Shown piece after piece: positions 16,329 to 25,850 of a stretch of 64,000 bases of DNA. Each line of letters opens with the position of its first letter. Positions within the stretch are counted from its first letter, which is position 1. Position numbers and translations under genes: made by a program. Origin of the DNA: Persephonella sp. IF05-L8 (GTDB lineage: Bacteria > Aquificota > Aquificia > Aquificales > Hydrogenothermaceae); NCBI RefSeq assembly GCF_000703045.1, contig NZ_JNLJ01000001.1, positions 434,001-498,000 of the forward strand, read 5' to 3'. The notes beneath the pieces are model-generated. The model worked only from the letters and a program-made list of their open reading frames with translations, searched no databases and was not told where the DNA came from.

Positions 16329-19124
16329 TTATCTACATTGGGGAAGCCCTTGTTGTAGTTGTTTTAACTTTTGTTGCAGGGGAGGGCTGAGGTTATATTT
16401 TTTAAGAGGTTTCAGCATACATGCGGCTTCCTGTTTATGACCTTTACTTTTCATTATTTCGGCTGCTTTAATTCTGGCCTTTATCACAAATTCCTTAGCT
16501 TCAGGATAAAGATAAACCACATTTACAAAATTGTTAAGGGCTTTTTCCAGATTACCTTCCTGCTGGTATATCAGCCCAAGGAGATAATAACTTTCTGCTA
16601 CATGGTTGTAATCTGAGCCATTTACAGCTTCTTTTAGATATTTTTTAGCAAGTTGTGGATATCCCAGTTTTAGCTGGATTTTTGCCAGATAGTAGGCTAT
16701 ATCATTTCTGTATTTAGGAAATCTGGTGTAAAGGTCTTCAAAATAGCTTTTTGCCTGTGTTAAATCCCCTAATTTGTAGTATAAAATTGCAAGTTGATAT
16801 CTGTTTTCATCTGTATCTGGCATCTGTTTAAGGACTTCAATGGCTTTTTTCAGGTCTTTTTGTTTAATATAAATTTTCACCAATAGGGATTTTGCATTCA
16901 GGGAATACTCACCCTGTGGATATTTTTCCAGATACTGTCTGAGGGTGTTAATCGCATCAGGATAATCATTTTTCAGGTAGTAGAGATATCCCAGCTTATA
17001 AAGGGCGTAATCACTTTCTTTGATATCCTGTTCTATAATCTGGGAGTATAACTTCTCAGCCTCGTCAAATTTCCCTTTGCTAAGGTAATAGTCTGCAAGC
17101 TGAATTTTAAGAAGATTTACAAATGGGTAATCCGGATATTTTTCAATAAATTTCTTAATCTGGGTTGCCACATCCGTATCTTTTGAATTTTTCATCTCAA
17201 GGAGTGTTAACTGGTAAGCAGCATCTATAGCCTCAGGACTATCTGCATATTTCTCAATAAACTGCCTGTATATCTCCCTTGCTTTTTCGGTTTCTCCTGC
17301 ATTGTAATAGCTATTTGCCATTCTGAGAATTGCCTGCTTTCCAAGCTTTGTATCTGGGTATCTGTTTGCAAAGTTTTCAAACTCCTGTGCAGCTGTAAGG
17401 TAATCTCCCTGTAAAAAGTATGTATAGGCATATAAATAGCTTGCTTTCTGGGCTATCTCATCATCTCCTTGAGATAATTCTTCCAGCACTTTTCTGGCCA
17501 GTTCAGGTTGTTGTTTTTTGATGAATATGTAGGCAATCAGGAGTTTGCTTTTTCTGTCATTGATTTTCTGGGCTATCTGGAGGGCTTCATCAAGAAGTCC
17601 TGCATTGAAAGCTGATATTGCCTTTAGATATGGGTCTTTAAAGGCTTGATATGCTTTTTTATATTCTTTTTTAATAAAGAAGTACCATCCCAGTAAATCT
17701 CTCGCGTAATCCTCGTCATACTGGCTTATCTCTTTTACAACCTGTAGATATTTTTTGTATTGTTTAAGCTGGAAGTATATATCTGCAAGGTATTTTAGTG
17801 CCTGCAGCTTTTTCTCTGGGTCTGTCAGTCCGTCTAATGCCTTTTCTATGTATTTTGCTGCTTCCTGTGGTCTGTCTAACTTCAGGAGGGCATATCCTGC
17901 ATAAAGGTCAAACTCTGGCTGGTTTATGGATTTAAACATCAAGAATGCATATCTGTATTTGCCTGAGTTATAGGCAGTTATAGCAAGCTTTTTCTTGAGA
18001 TATTCAACATACTTTCCACCTGTTAATGCAGATTTTTGGAGGAGGACAAAGGCTGTTTCAAAATCTCCTTTGTCAGATAGAATTTCTGCTATTTTTATGT
18101 ATAAATTTTGTGCAAGGGTTTTATCTCTTGTTTCAAGGACACCTGCTTTTTCAAGGGCTGACTTGATATTACCTTTTTTCAGGTCTATTATCCCAAGGCC
18201 ATAAATCGCATAGGCTGCCATTGGGGTGGCAGTGCCGTATCCTTCAAGATATTTTTTGAAATAGCTTTCTGCCTTTGCATAATCTCCCAGACGTAAATAG
18301 GAGAAACCTTTTATCAGGAGAATATGTCTCCAGTAATCAGGGGATTTAATCTCGTTTAATGTCTCAACTGCCTTTTCAAACTGTTTATTGGCAAAATAGA
18401 GATAACCCTTCATATATTTGCAGTAATCTATAAACTCAACATTCAGATTTTCACATTTAACATCTTTAATCAGATTAAATGCTTCTTTATATTTCTTGTT
18501 ATGGGCAAATATTACTCCGTGCCAGAACAGAAAGTTTTCATCAGGGGTTTCTGCATTTTTGAGGAGCTGGTCAGCTTCTTTTATTTTTCCGTAGTCCAGT
18601 AATAGTATTGCAGCAGATAAACAGGCTTTGTCTCTGATTGGGCTTGTTTCTTCTGTTTTACAGGTATTTTCAAACTGTTTTAGGGCTTTTTCTTTTTCAC
18701 CAAGTTTGTAATACACAAGACCAAGAAGATATTTGGCTTCTGTTTTAAATTTTACATCTGGGTATTTTTTCAGTAGTTTTATCAGCTTATCCCTTGCTGA
18801 TAAATATTTTCCGTTAAAGAAATCATCTATAGCATCAGCCATAAGGGCATTTTCTTCAGGAATACCCATAAATGAGGACGGTTTTTCAAGAGAGATTGAT
18901 GAGGGTTCCACATTGTAAGGGGGAATTGGTGGGAATTCTTCAACAAATAACTGGGTTTCTATTCTCTGGCTTATTCTCAGTTTGTCTGGAGGTTGCAGAA
19001 AAGGTTTTTGTTCTATTTTTTCAACGGTTATTTCCACTGGAAATGTAACTTCCGGGACTTTTACCTGTGAAGCAAAAGATAGACTAAATATCATAACTAA
19101 TATTAAAAAAGCTGTTTTTTTCAT
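16329..19124 (-). CDS. Large periplasmic TPR-repeat protein
   Basis: The 931-residue protein has a signal peptide (MKKTAFLILVMIFSLSFA), a proline-rich linker (about 20-85) and then some 20 tetratricopeptide repeats up to the C-terminus. Examples are KFKTEAKYLLGLVYYKLGEK near the start and LAILYYKLGDLTQAKSYFEDL near the end. Repeats of this type bind other proteins. The gene touches ribF upstream (4-base overlap) and is 13 bases from exbB, so a periplasmic partner for the ExbB/ExbD motor or for outer-membrane and cell-wall assembly (compare CpoB and BamD) is reasonable. That role is inference. Confidence 0.88.
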   Translation of the reverse strand: MKKTAFLILVMIFSLSFASQVKVPEVTFPVEITVEKIEQKPFLQPPDKLRISQRIETQLFVEEFPPIPPYNVEPSSISLEKPSSFMGIPEENALMADAIDDFFNGKYLSARDKLIKLLKKYPDVKFKTEAKYLLGLVYYKLGEKEKALKQFENTCKTEETSPIRDKACLSAAILLLDYGKIKEADQLLKNAETPDENFLFWHGVIFAHNKKYKEAFNLIKDVKCENLNVEFIDYCKYMKGYLYFANKQFEKAVETLNEIKSPDYWRHILLIKGFSYLRLGDYAKAESYFKKYLEGYGTATPMAAYAIYGLGIIDLKKGNIKSALEKAGVLETRDKTLAQNLYIKIAEILSDKGDFETAFVLLQKSALTGGKYVEYLKKKLAITAYNSGKYRYAFLMFKSINQPEFDLYAGYALLKLDRPQEAAKYIEKALDGLTDPEKKLQALKYLADIYFQLKQYKKYLQVVKEISQYDEDYARDLLGWYFFIKKEYKKAYQAFKDPYLKAISAFNAGLLDEALQIAQKINDRKSKLLIAYIFIKKQQPELARKVLEELSQGDDEIAQKASYLYAYTYFLQGDYLTAAQEFENFANRYPDTKLGKQAILRMANSYYNAGETEKAREIYRQFIEKYADSPEAIDAAYQLTLLEMKNSKDTDVATQIKKFIEKYPDYPFVNLLKIQLADYYLSKGKFDEAEKLYSQIIEQDIKESDYALYKLGYLYYLKNDYPDAINTLRQYLEKYPQGEYSLNAKSLLVKIYIKQKDLKKAIEVLKQMPDTDENRYQLAILYYKLGDLTQAKSYFEDLYTRFPKYRNDIAYYLAKIQLKLGYPQLAKKYLKEAVNGSDYNHVAESYYLLGLIYQQEGNLEKALNNFVNVVYLYPEAKEFVIKARIKAAEIMKSKGHKQEAACMLKPLKKYNLSPPLQQKLKQLQQGLPQCR

Positions 19125-20041
19125 GTTTTTACCTCTAATGCGTTAATTGCTTTCTGTATGTCATTTTTAATCTGTTTTTGAAGCTCCTGGATGTTGTTGA
19201 ATTTTTTTTCTTCTCTGATAAATCTTTTAAAAAATATCTTTACTTCTTTTATATCTTTTTCTAATTTTTCGCCTATAATGTGAGCTTCTATAAATGTTTT
19301 CTTTCCATCAACAGTTGGCCTTGTTCCATAGTTTATAACTGCTGGGTAAAGTTTGTGGTCAAAGGATACATATCCCATATAAACACCTTTTTTCAGGCAT
19401 AAATCATTATCAGGAAGGATATTTATTGTAGGAAATCCTATTTTGTGTCCAAGTCTATCCCCTTTAATTACTTTACCTTTTATACAGTAAGTTCTTCCCA
19501 GATATTTTTCTGCTTCATCTACTCTACCTTCTTTTAGAAGTTTTCTGATTTCTGTGCTGCTTATTCTGGTGCTGTCAATTTTTATAGGAGGGATTACTTC
19601 AACTTCAAAACCTGCTTTTTTTCCATATTCTGATGCAAATTCCACACAACCTTTTCCACCATAACCGAAACGCCAGTCATGACCAACGATAATCTTTTTG
19701 CATTTAAGTTTTTGAGACAGAAAATCTAAAAATGATTTTGCAGATTTTTTTGCATATTCCTCTGAAAAATTTATTACATAAACATAATCTATATTTTGAT
19801 ATCTCAAAAGCTCTAATTTTGTAGGTAAGTCTGTTATACGGCAGGGAGCCTTTTCCGGATATAAAATCTTTTTTGGATGTGGCTCAAATGTAATTACCAG
19901 AGATTTCCTTCCTGTTTTTCTTGCTTCTTCCTTAGTTTTTTCAAGCAGATAAGTATGTCCAATATGAAAACCATCAAAACTTCCTATTGTGCATACAGTT
20001 TCTTCCTTTAAGGGTAAATCCTGTTCCGTGAGAACTTTCAT
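19121..20041 (-). CDS. ribF: Bifunctional riboflavin kinase / FAD synthetase
   Basis: The 306-residue protein has an N-terminal nucleotidyltransferase domain (TIGSFDGFHIGHTYLLEK, HDWRFGYGGKG) that makes FAD from FMN, and a C-terminal kinase domain (GKVIKGDRLGHKIGFPTINI, KKGVYMGYVSFD, AVINYGTRPTVDG, IEAHI) that phosphorylates riboflavin. Length is typical. Its ATG overlaps the recX stop and its stop overlaps the TPR gene start, so translation is coupled on both sides. Confidence 0.95.
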   Translation of the reverse strand: MKVLTEQDLPLKEETVCTIGSFDGFHIGHTYLLEKTKEEARKTGRKSLVITFEPHPKKILYPEKAPCRITDLPTKLELLRYQNIDYVYVINFSEEYAKKSAKSFLDFLSQKLKCKKIIVGHDWRFGYGGKGCVEFASEYGKKAGFEVEVIPPIKIDSTRISSTEIRKLLKEGRVDEAEKYLGRTYCIKGKVIKGDRLGHKIGFPTINILPDNDLCLKKGVYMGYVSFDHKLYPAVINYGTRPTVDGKKTFIEAHIIGEKLEKDIKEVKIFFKRFIREEKKFNNIQELQKQIKNDIQKAINALEVKT

Positions 20042-20454
20042 TCTTCCTCGTTTAGAAATTTATTAGCCGCCTCCTGAATTACACTGTAAGAAAATCCTCT
20101 ATTCTTTAAAAATTTTACTACATCGTAGAAATTTTTTTGTTTTTTGTATTTGTTTCTAAGCAGATTGAGTGCTGCTTCAAGTTCTTCTTCATAAGAAAAG
20201 TCTACCTGAGATATCCCTTTCTGATACAGTTTTTTCCGGAGATATAAAGGGCTTTTTCCTTTCTGTATGGTAAGTTCCTTATGCCTATACAGTAGTTTCT
20301 CATCATTTATATAACCTTTTTCTTCCAGTTCATCCAGAACTTTATCTATCTGAGTTTCATTAAATCCTTTTTTCAAAAGTTTTTGTTTTAATTCTTGCCT
20401 GTAATAATCCTTTTTTGCAAGTAGTTGAAATGCTACAGACTTTATTTTTTCCAT
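20038..20454 (-). CDS. recX: RecA regulator RecX
   Basis: The 138-residue all-helical protein shows RecX-type three-helix repeats: AFQLLAKKDYYRQELKQKLLKKGF, IDKVLDELEEKGYINDEKL and YLRKKLYQKGIS. RecX binds RecA filaments and limits their extension. The position two genes downstream of recA, in the same operon, supports the call. The ATG at 20454 overlaps the last base of pilT. Confidence 0.88.
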   Translation of the reverse strand: MEKIKSVAFQLLAKKDYYRQELKQKLLKKGFNETQIDKVLDELEEKGYINDEKLLYRHKELTIQKGKSPLYLRKKLYQKGISQVDFSYEEELEAALNLLRNKYKKQKNFYDVVKFLKNRGFSYSVIQEAANKFLNEEE

Positions 20455-21572
20455 TAAATATTTCCATCAAAACCATACAAACCTGCGTCATATTCTCCAG
20501 AAGATACACCTTTGATTTTCAGGTCAAGGTCTGATGGATTTGTAGCATACGCAAGGGCGTCTTTGTAAGAAATCCAGCCTTTGTTATAAAGCTCTAAGAT
20601 TGCCATATCAAAGGTTTGCATTCCGTATTCTGTCTTTCCTTTTTCCATAAGGTCTGTAATATGCTCAAATTTATCAGGGTCTACAATAGCATCAAATATT
20701 GCTCCTGTATTAATCAGTATTTCAACAGCTGGAACAATGCCTTCTCTGTCAGCTCTTGGAATTAATCTCTGGGATATGATTGCTTTCAGTGTAGAGGCAA
20801 GCATAAGCCTGATATGGTTTTTAGCCTCAAGTGGAAACATATCAATAATTCTGTTTATTGTTTCTTTTGCATCCTGTGTATGAAGTGTAGAGAAAACAAG
20901 GTGTCCGGTTTCAGCTGCTCTCAGGGCAGTTTCTATGGTTTCAATATCCCTCATCTCACCAACCATGATAACGTCAGGGTCTTCCCTGAGAGCTGCTCTT
21001 AGGGCTGTTGAAAATGTTGAGGTATCAAGTCCAATTTCCCTCTGAACTATATATGATTTTTTGTCTCTGAAAACATACTCAATTGGGTCTTCAATGGTAA
21101 TGATAACATCTTCCATATTTTGATTTCTGTAATCAATCATTGCAGCAAGGGTTGTTGACTTACCTGTTCCTGTTGGACCAGTAACAAGGACAAGGCCTCT
21201 TCTTTCAAGGGCTATATCTGCCAGTTTCGGAGGAAGGTTAAGCTCTTCAAATGATGGAATTCTTGTTTTTAAAATCCTGAATGCAAAAGCGTAAGTCCCT
21301 CTCTGTCTGTATATATTTACCCTAAACCTACTTACTTTTGGAATTGAATAAGATATATCAAGTTCTCCTTTTTTAATCAGCTCTGCTTTTTTTACTTCAC
21401 TTTTTACAACCTGATTTATAAAATTAACAACATCTTGTTCTGTTATTTTTCCAAAACTTTCAATATTTACCAGTTTTCTGTTTATCCTGAAAATCGGATA
21501 TCTTCCGATTTTCAGATGTATATCTGTTGCATTACTTTCAACCGCCTTTGTTAAAACTTCATTAAGTTCCAC
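20454..21572 (-). CDS. pilT: Twitching-motility / pilus retraction ATPase PilT
   Basis: The 372-residue hexameric ATPase has an N-terminal PAS-like domain ([20 protein letters not shown]), Walker [11 protein letters not shown] (about 135-144), an Asp box [11 protein letters not shown] and the Walker B region [11 protein letters not shown], then [12 protein letters not shown]. It powers retraction of type IV pili, used in twitching and DNA uptake. It overlaps the recA 3' end by 11 bases. No other pilus gene lies in the window. Confidence 0.93.
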   Translation of the reverse strand: MELNEVLTKAVESNATDIHLKIGRYPIFRINRKLVNIESFGKITEQDVVNFINQVVKSEVKKAELIKKGELDISYSIPKVSRFRVNIYRQRGTYAFAFRILKTRIPSFEELNLPPKLADIALERRGLVLVTGPTGTGKSTTLAAMIDYRNQNMEDVIITIEDPIEYVFRDKKSYIVQREIGLDTSTFSTALRAALREDPDVIMVGEMRDIETIETALRAAETGHLVFSTLHTQDAKETINRIIDMFPLEAKNHIRLMLASTLKAIISQRLIPRADREGIVPAVEILINTGAIFDAIVDPDKFEHITDLMEKGKTEYGMQTFDMAILELYNKGWISYKDALAYATNPSDLDLKIKGVSSGEYDAGLYGFDGNI

Positions 21573-22575
21573 CTGTGATAGCCTCCCTTATTTTCTGTTC
21601 TATTTCTTCCCTTATTTCAGGATTTTCTTTCAGGAATTCTCTGGCTTTTTCTCTACCCTGTCCAATTTTCATATCTCCATAAGAATACCATGCACCGCTT
21701 TTCTTGATAATTCCCAGTTCCTCCCCAAGGTCAAGGATTTCTCCTTCTTTAGAAATACCCTCTCCGTAAATAACATCAAATTCTGCCTCTTTAAATGGAG
21801 GTGCCAGTTTATTTTTAACAACTTTTACTTTTACCCTGCTTCCTACTTTTTCACCGGCATCTTTTATGTCTTTTTTTCTGACTTCCAGCCTCATATCTGC
21901 AAAAAATTTGATAGCCCTTCCACCTGTTGTTGTTTCAGGGTTTCCAAACATTACACCAACTTTTTCTCTTATCTGGTTTATAAGGACTAAAGCTGTATTT
22001 GATTTGTTTACTGCTCCTTTTAAAACTCTCATTGCTTTAGACATAAGCCTTGCATGTAGTCCCACATTTGAGTCTTCAATATCCCCTTCTAATTCTGCCT
22101 TTGGAACCAGTGCTGCAACAGAGTCAATAATTACAACATCTACAGCACCGCTTCTGATGAGTGTTTCCGCAATCTCAAGTGCCTGTTCACCGTAGTCAGG
22201 TTGGGAAACTATCAGGTCTTCTATATTAACTCCGATTGCCTTTGCATATTTAGGGTCAAATGCGTGTTCTGCATCTATGAAAACAGCTTTGCCCCCTCTT
22301 TTTTGGGCTTCTGCTATGAGGTGCAGGGTAAGTGTTGTTTTTCCTGAGGATTCAGGTCCATATATTTCTGTAACTCTTCCCCTTGGTATTCCTCCAATTC
22401 CTGTGGCAAGGTCAAGGGTTAAAGAACCTGATGGAATTGCCTCTACAGATTTTACTGCTTCATCGCTGAGGGTCATTACAGACCCTTTGCCAAATCTTTT
22501 TTCTATCTGGGCAAGGGCACTCTCAAGCGCCTTTCTTTTTGCTTCTAACTCTTTTTGATTAATGGTTTCTTCCAT
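21562..22575 (-). CDS. recA: Recombinase RecA
   Basis: The 337-residue protein has the full RecA core: FGKGSVMTL, Walker [30 protein letters not shown], loop 2 [19 protein letters not shown] and the tail EIEQKIREA. It forms filaments on single-stranded DNA and catalyses strand exchange. The start at 22575 (MEETIN) is chosen since AGGAGG lies 11 bases upstream and family length fits; an earlier in-frame codon at 22611 would overlap gatC. It is the second gene of a long minus-strand operon. Confidence 0.97.
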   Translation of the reverse strand: MEETINQKELEAKRKALESALAQIEKRFGKGSVMTLSDEAVKSVEAIPSGSLTLDLATGIGGIPRGRVTEIYGPESSGKTTLTLHLIAEAQKRGGKAVFIDAEHAFDPKYAKAIGVNIEDLIVSQPDYGEQALEIAETLIRSGAVDVVIIDSVAALVPKAELEGDIEDSNVGLHARLMSKAMRVLKGAVNKSNTALVLINQIREKVGVMFGNPETTTGGRAIKFFADMRLEVRKKDIKDAGEKVGSRVKVKVVKNKLAPPFKEAEFDVIYGEGISKEGEILDLGEELGIIKKSGAWYSYGDMKIGQGREKAREFLKENPEIREEIEQKIREAITGGT

Positions 22576-22594
22576 CTTCTGAATATCCTCCTTT

Positions 22595-22885
22595 TTACTC
22601 AGCTGAAACAACCCTTGGGACTACAAAAAATCCGTCTTTTTCCTGTGGTGCATTTTTAAGGGCTTCTTCCCTTGAAAGCCCTTTTTCAGGTATATCGTCC
22701 CTCATAGGTGTTTCCTGCTGAATTAATTCATAGAAAGGTAATATATTTTCTGTGTCTAATTCTTCAAGTTTTTCTACAAACTTTATTATTTCTGGCAGTT
22801 GTTTGGAAAACAGTTCTATTTCTTCTTCTGTAAGGTTTAGTTTTGCAAGTTTCGCCACATCAATTACTGTTTCCTTATCTATCAT
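22595..22885 (-). CDS. gatC: Asp-tRNA(Asn)/Glu-tRNA(Gln) amidotransferase subunit C
   Basis: The 96-residue protein (from MIDKETVID) has the GatC pattern [21 protein letters not shown], a helical core, then PMRDDIP and a tail ending [11 protein letters not shown]. It stabilises GatA in the GatCAB amidotransferase, which makes Gln-tRNA and Asn-tRNA from mischarged tRNAs. GGAG lies 7 bases before the ATG at 22885; an ATG 15 codons earlier lacks a ribosome site and exceeds family length. It is the first gene of the recA operon. Confidence 0.92.
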   Translation of the reverse strand: MIDKETVIDVAKLAKLNLTEEEIELFSKQLPEIIKFVEKLEELDTENILPFYELIQQETPMRDDIPEKGLSREEALKNAPQEKDGFFVVPRVVSAE

Positions 22886-22988
22886 CTCTTTTCTCCTTTT
22901 TTGTATTTTCGGACTAACAAATTTTAACATTATTCAGCTGTCTTTAAAATCCCAGCTTTACTATAAGTTATTGGAAAGCTTGGTATTT

Positions 22989-23017
22989 TTGAGGTTTTAT
23001 TATTTTCAACCTAATAT
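22989..23017 (+). promoter_or_regulatory. Sigma-70-type promoter for a candidate small RNA
   Basis: TTGAGG (22989-22994), a 17-base spacer and TAATAT (23012-23017) lie on the plus strand in a region where both flanking genes are on the minus strand. Transcription would start near 23024 and run about 110 bases to a factor-independent terminator at 23106-23133. Confidence 0.45.
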
Positions 23018-23023
23018 TATGAT

Positions 23024-23133
23024 AAAAATCATTCCTAATAAGCAAATATACTTATATATTAATATCACCCTAAGTTAGCATCCCCCTCCCTCCCCTCCAT
23101 TTCCTGCGGGTCTGCAATAGACCCGCCTTTTTT
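23024..23133 (+). ncRNA. Candidate small RNA with a C-rich, anti-Shine-Dalgarno segment
   Basis: A promoter match, an AT-rich 5' part, a pyrimidine-rich single-stranded-looking stretch (CCCCCTCCCTCCCCTCC, 23082-23098) and a strong hairpin with a T tract form a complete transcription unit of about 110 bases. There is no open frame worth noting. The C-rich stretch can pair with AGGAGG-type ribosome sites, as in known small RNAs that block translation. It does not match 6S, tmRNA, SRP RNA or RNase P RNA as far as I can see. No expression evidence is available. Confidence 0.4.
23106..23133 (+). terminator. Factor-independent terminator on the plus strand
   Basis: An 8-base-pair perfect stem GCGGGTCT / AGACCCGC (23106-23113 and 23119-23126) with loop GCAAT is followed by C and TTTTTT. 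The T tract is only on the plus strand, so it ends a plus-strand transcript and not topA, whose stop codon lies inside the T tract on the other strand. Confidence 0.7.
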
Positions 23134-25168
23134 ATTTTTTTCTCATTTTTTTGAAATAACTATCAAGCCATTTTAATGCTTTTTCCGGTTTATCAATCAG
23201 GTCTTCTTTCCCGTTTTTAATTAATATAGCCTTTTGTTTTTCAGAAAGCTGGTAAGTTTTCATTGCTTCTTTTTTGGCTTTGTTTATCCATTTTTTGATT
23301 TTCTCTTTATCCTCTAAAACATCTTCTGGCAGCTCAATACCTGTTTTTTCTGCAAGGGATTTTGCGTATGCTATCTGTTTTTCTGTCGGTTTTGTTTCTT
23401 TGTGCTGGTCTATGAATTTTTTCAGTTCTTCTGGGTTGTCAAGTATGTCTGATATATCTTTACCATGTTTTTTTGCAAGGTCAAGGGCATAGTTTAGCAT
23501 CTTTTTGGATATTACTGCTTTCTGTGAGGACTGGGTTTTATCGTATAGCTCTTTTACAAATTCCTTCCAGTCTTTTTTCCTTTGTTCTACATAGTCAAGG
23601 AATTCTTCCATTTTTTTGGTGAAATCATAATCAACAACCCAGTGGTATTTTTTGTCCAGATAATCTATAAGTTCATAAGCTGCCTGTGTAGGCTTAAGGG
23701 CATTTCCTTCTTTTACCACATAGCCTCTGTCTTTGATTGTTTTCATAATTGTTGCGTAAGTTGAAGGTCTTCCTATTCCCAGTTCCTCAAGCTTCTTAAC
23801 CAGTGAACCTTCTGTGTATCTTGGTGGGGGTTTTGTCCATTTTTCCTCAAGTTTCTGGTCAACTTTTTTGAGCTTTTCTCCTTTTTTTAGAGGTGGAAGT
23901 TGTTGTGTTTCCTCTTTATCTTCTATATTGTAAAGTCTTTTATATCCATCAAATTTCAGAACAGAGCCGGTGGTTTTAAATCTGTATCCTTTTATATCAA
24001 ACAGTGCTGTTGTTCTTTCATAAATAGCCTCTTTCATCTGTGAGGCTATTGTTCTTTGATAAATCAGTTTAAGCAGTTTGAAATGGTCTTCTGTCAGGCC
24101 TTTTTCCTGAACAAGCTGTTTTTGTTTTTCCAGAGGAACAAAGTTAGTTATTCTTATTGCTTCGTGGGCATCTGCCTGTGTGTTTTTGGATTTGTATTTT
24201 TTAGCTTTTGGAGGTAAATATTCCTCTCCGAACTGCTCTTTTATAAACTTTCTGATATTTTTGATTGCTTCATCTGATATTCTGACGCTGTCAGTTCTGT
24301 GGTATGTAATAAGACCGTTTTCAAATAAATCCTGTGCCAACATCATTGTTTTTTCAGGAGAAAATCTCAGCTGTGAGTTGGCTGTCTGCTGTAATACAGA
24401 GGTTGTAAATGGTGGCTTTGGGGATTGTTTGACCTGTTTTTTGGTTATATCAATTACTGTTGCGGTATCTTCTGTTTTTATATCGTTGAATATCTTTTCT
24501 GCTAATTCTTTGTCTTCAATTCTCTGTTTTTCATAAAATGCTGTGAATTTTATATTGTTTTTTTCTAAGATTGCAGATAAGACGTAGTAAGGGGTGGGTT
24601 TGAAAGACTGAATTTCCCTTTCCCTTTCCACCACCAGCCTGACAGCAGGGGACTGAACTCTACCTACGCTAAATCTACCGCCGATTTCTTTTGAAGCTAC
24701 AGGAGAAAGTATATAACCGACTATTCTGTCCCCTACCCTTCTACCTAAGAATGCGTCAAACAGACCAAAATTTGTTTCTTCAAATTTAGGGGCTTTTTTT
24801 ATTACTTCTTTTATATGTTTTGGTGTTATTTCGTGGAATTCTGCCCTTTTAATCTCTTTTGCTTTCTTCTTTAGCTCATCATACATAAAGTATCCAATGG
24901 CATATCCTTCTCTATCTGGGTCGGTTGCTATATAAACCTCTGCATTTTCAGCTAATTTTTTTAACTCTGAAAGTATTTTTTTATGGTTTTTGGATTTTAT
25001 TACAAATTTTGGTTTAAATGTTTTCAGGTCAACGCCCATTTCTTTTTCTGGTAGGTCTTTAAAATGACCTATTGTTGCCTTAACAGAATACTCCTTACCT
25101 AAAAATTTTTGTATTTCCCTTGCCTTTTTTGGAGATTCTACAATTACTATTTTTTTTGATTTTGCCAT
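23132..25168 (-). CDS. topA: DNA topoisomerase I without zinc fingers
   Basis: The 678-residue type IA topoisomerase relaxes negative supercoils. The Toprim domain shows IVESPKKAREI and ATDPDREGYA (acidic residues about 83, 85, 88). The catalytic tyrosine is in LITYHRTDS (about Tyr 289; YMRTDS is more usual), and GIGRPSTYATIM follows. The C-terminus lacks any CxxC zinc finger; from about residue 550 it has three degenerate helical repeats of the type TEKQIAYAKSLAEKTGIELP. It follows queC without a gap (stop 25169, start 25168). Confidence 0.94.
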   Translation of the reverse strand: MAKSKKIVIVESPKKAREIQKFLGKEYSVKATIGHFKDLPEKEMGVDLKTFKPKFVIKSKNHKKILSELKKLAENAEVYIATDPDREGYAIGYFMYDELKKKAKEIKRAEFHEITPKHIKEVIKKAPKFEETNFGLFDAFLGRRVGDRIVGYILSPVASKEIGGRFSVGRVQSPAVRLVVEREREIQSFKPTPYYVLSAILEKNNIKFTAFYEKQRIEDKELAEKIFNDIKTEDTATVIDITKKQVKQSPKPPFTTSVLQQTANSQLRFSPEKTMMLAQDLFENGLITYHRTDSVRISDEAIKNIRKFIKEQFGEEYLPPKAKKYKSKNTQADAHEAIRITNFVPLEKQKQLVQEKGLTEDHFKLLKLIYQRTIASQMKEAIYERTTALFDIKGYRFKTTGSVLKFDGYKRLYNIEDKEETQQLPPLKKGEKLKKVDQKLEEKWTKPPPRYTEGSLVKKLEELGIGRPSTYATIMKTIKDRGYVVKEGNALKPTQAAYELIDYLDKKYHWVVDYDFTKKMEEFLDYVEQRKKDWKEFVKELYDKTQSSQKAVISKKMLNYALDLAKKHGKDISDILDNPEELKKFIDQHKETKPTEKQIAYAKSLAEKTGIELPEDVLEDKEKIKKWINKAKKEAMKTYQLSEKQKAILIKNGKEDLIDKPEKALKWLDSYFKKMRKK

Positions 25169-25849
25169 TTATTTACCTTCTCTTTTTATTTTCCATGGGT
25201 CTGTTAACCCAAGTCCTTCAAATGCTTCTTCCCTTTGCTGACAGGTTGCACATTCGCCACATGGTGGAATTGTGCCTTTATAACAGGAATAGGTCTTTTC
25301 GTACGGAACTCCCAGCTTCATACCTGTTTTTAAAACATCAGTTTTTGTCATTCCCAGAAATGGTGTCCAGACGGTTATCCTGTTTTTTCTCTTTGCAACC
25401 ATTACTGATGAAGCATTTATGGCTGCTTCTGCTGCTGAAGCAAATTCTGCCCTACAATCTGGATACGGGCTATCAACAGAGTGTATTCCTATACCGATTG
25501 TTTCTATCTCGTACACATCTGCAAATGAGGCAGCTATTGCAAGGAAGTTCAGATTTCTCATTGGAACAGTTGTTATTGGTGGTTCATCTGGATAGCTTTC
25601 TGATGGAATTTCTATCTTTTCATCTGTTAAAGCTGAACCTTCTATTCCTTTTAGATGTGGAACTTCTACTATGAAATGTTTTTTTACTCCTGCTTCTTTA
25701 GCTAACTCTTTTGCAAAATCAAGCTCTATTCTGTGCTTTTGTCCGTAATCAAATGAGATTGCATATACCTCTTTAAATTTTTCTTTTGCAAGCCACAGGA
25801 GTGTGGCACTGTCCATTCCACCTGATACAAGGATTATTGCTTTTTCCAT
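25169..25849 (-). CDS. queC: 7-cyano-7-deazaguanine synthase
   Basis: The 226-residue enzyme converts 7-carboxy-7-deazaguanine, ammonia and ATP to preQ0. It has the PP-loop LVSGGMDSATLL, YGQKHRIEL, TVPMRNLNFLAIAASFA and the zinc site YSCYKGTIPPCGECATCQQREEAF. All key residues are in place, in contrast to the divergent copy at 10289-10909. The start at 25849 (MEKAII) has AAGGA upstream; an upstream in-frame codon would overlap prfB. It lies between prfB and topA. Confidence 0.95.
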   Translation of the reverse strand: MEKAIILVSGGMDSATLLWLAKEKFKEVYAISFDYGQKHRIELDFAKELAKEAGVKKHFIVEVPHLKGIEGSALTDEKIEIPSESYPDEPPITTVPMRNLNFLAIAASFADVYEIETIGIGIHSVDSPYPDCRAEFASAAEAAINASSVMVAKRKNRITVWTPFLGMTKTDVLKTGMKLGVPYEKTYSCYKGTIPPCGECATCQQREEAFEGLGLTDPWKIKREGK

Positions 25850-25850
25850 A

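Noticed and set aside
22886-23131. Possible SRP RNA, 6S RNA or tmRNA in the longest gap
   Set aside because: None of their conserved sequences is visible; only an anonymous small RNA candidate can be supported.
25120-25674. Open frame of 184 codons on the plus strand
   Set aside because: It is antisense to queC and the topA start; its Leu-rich translation has no family pattern.
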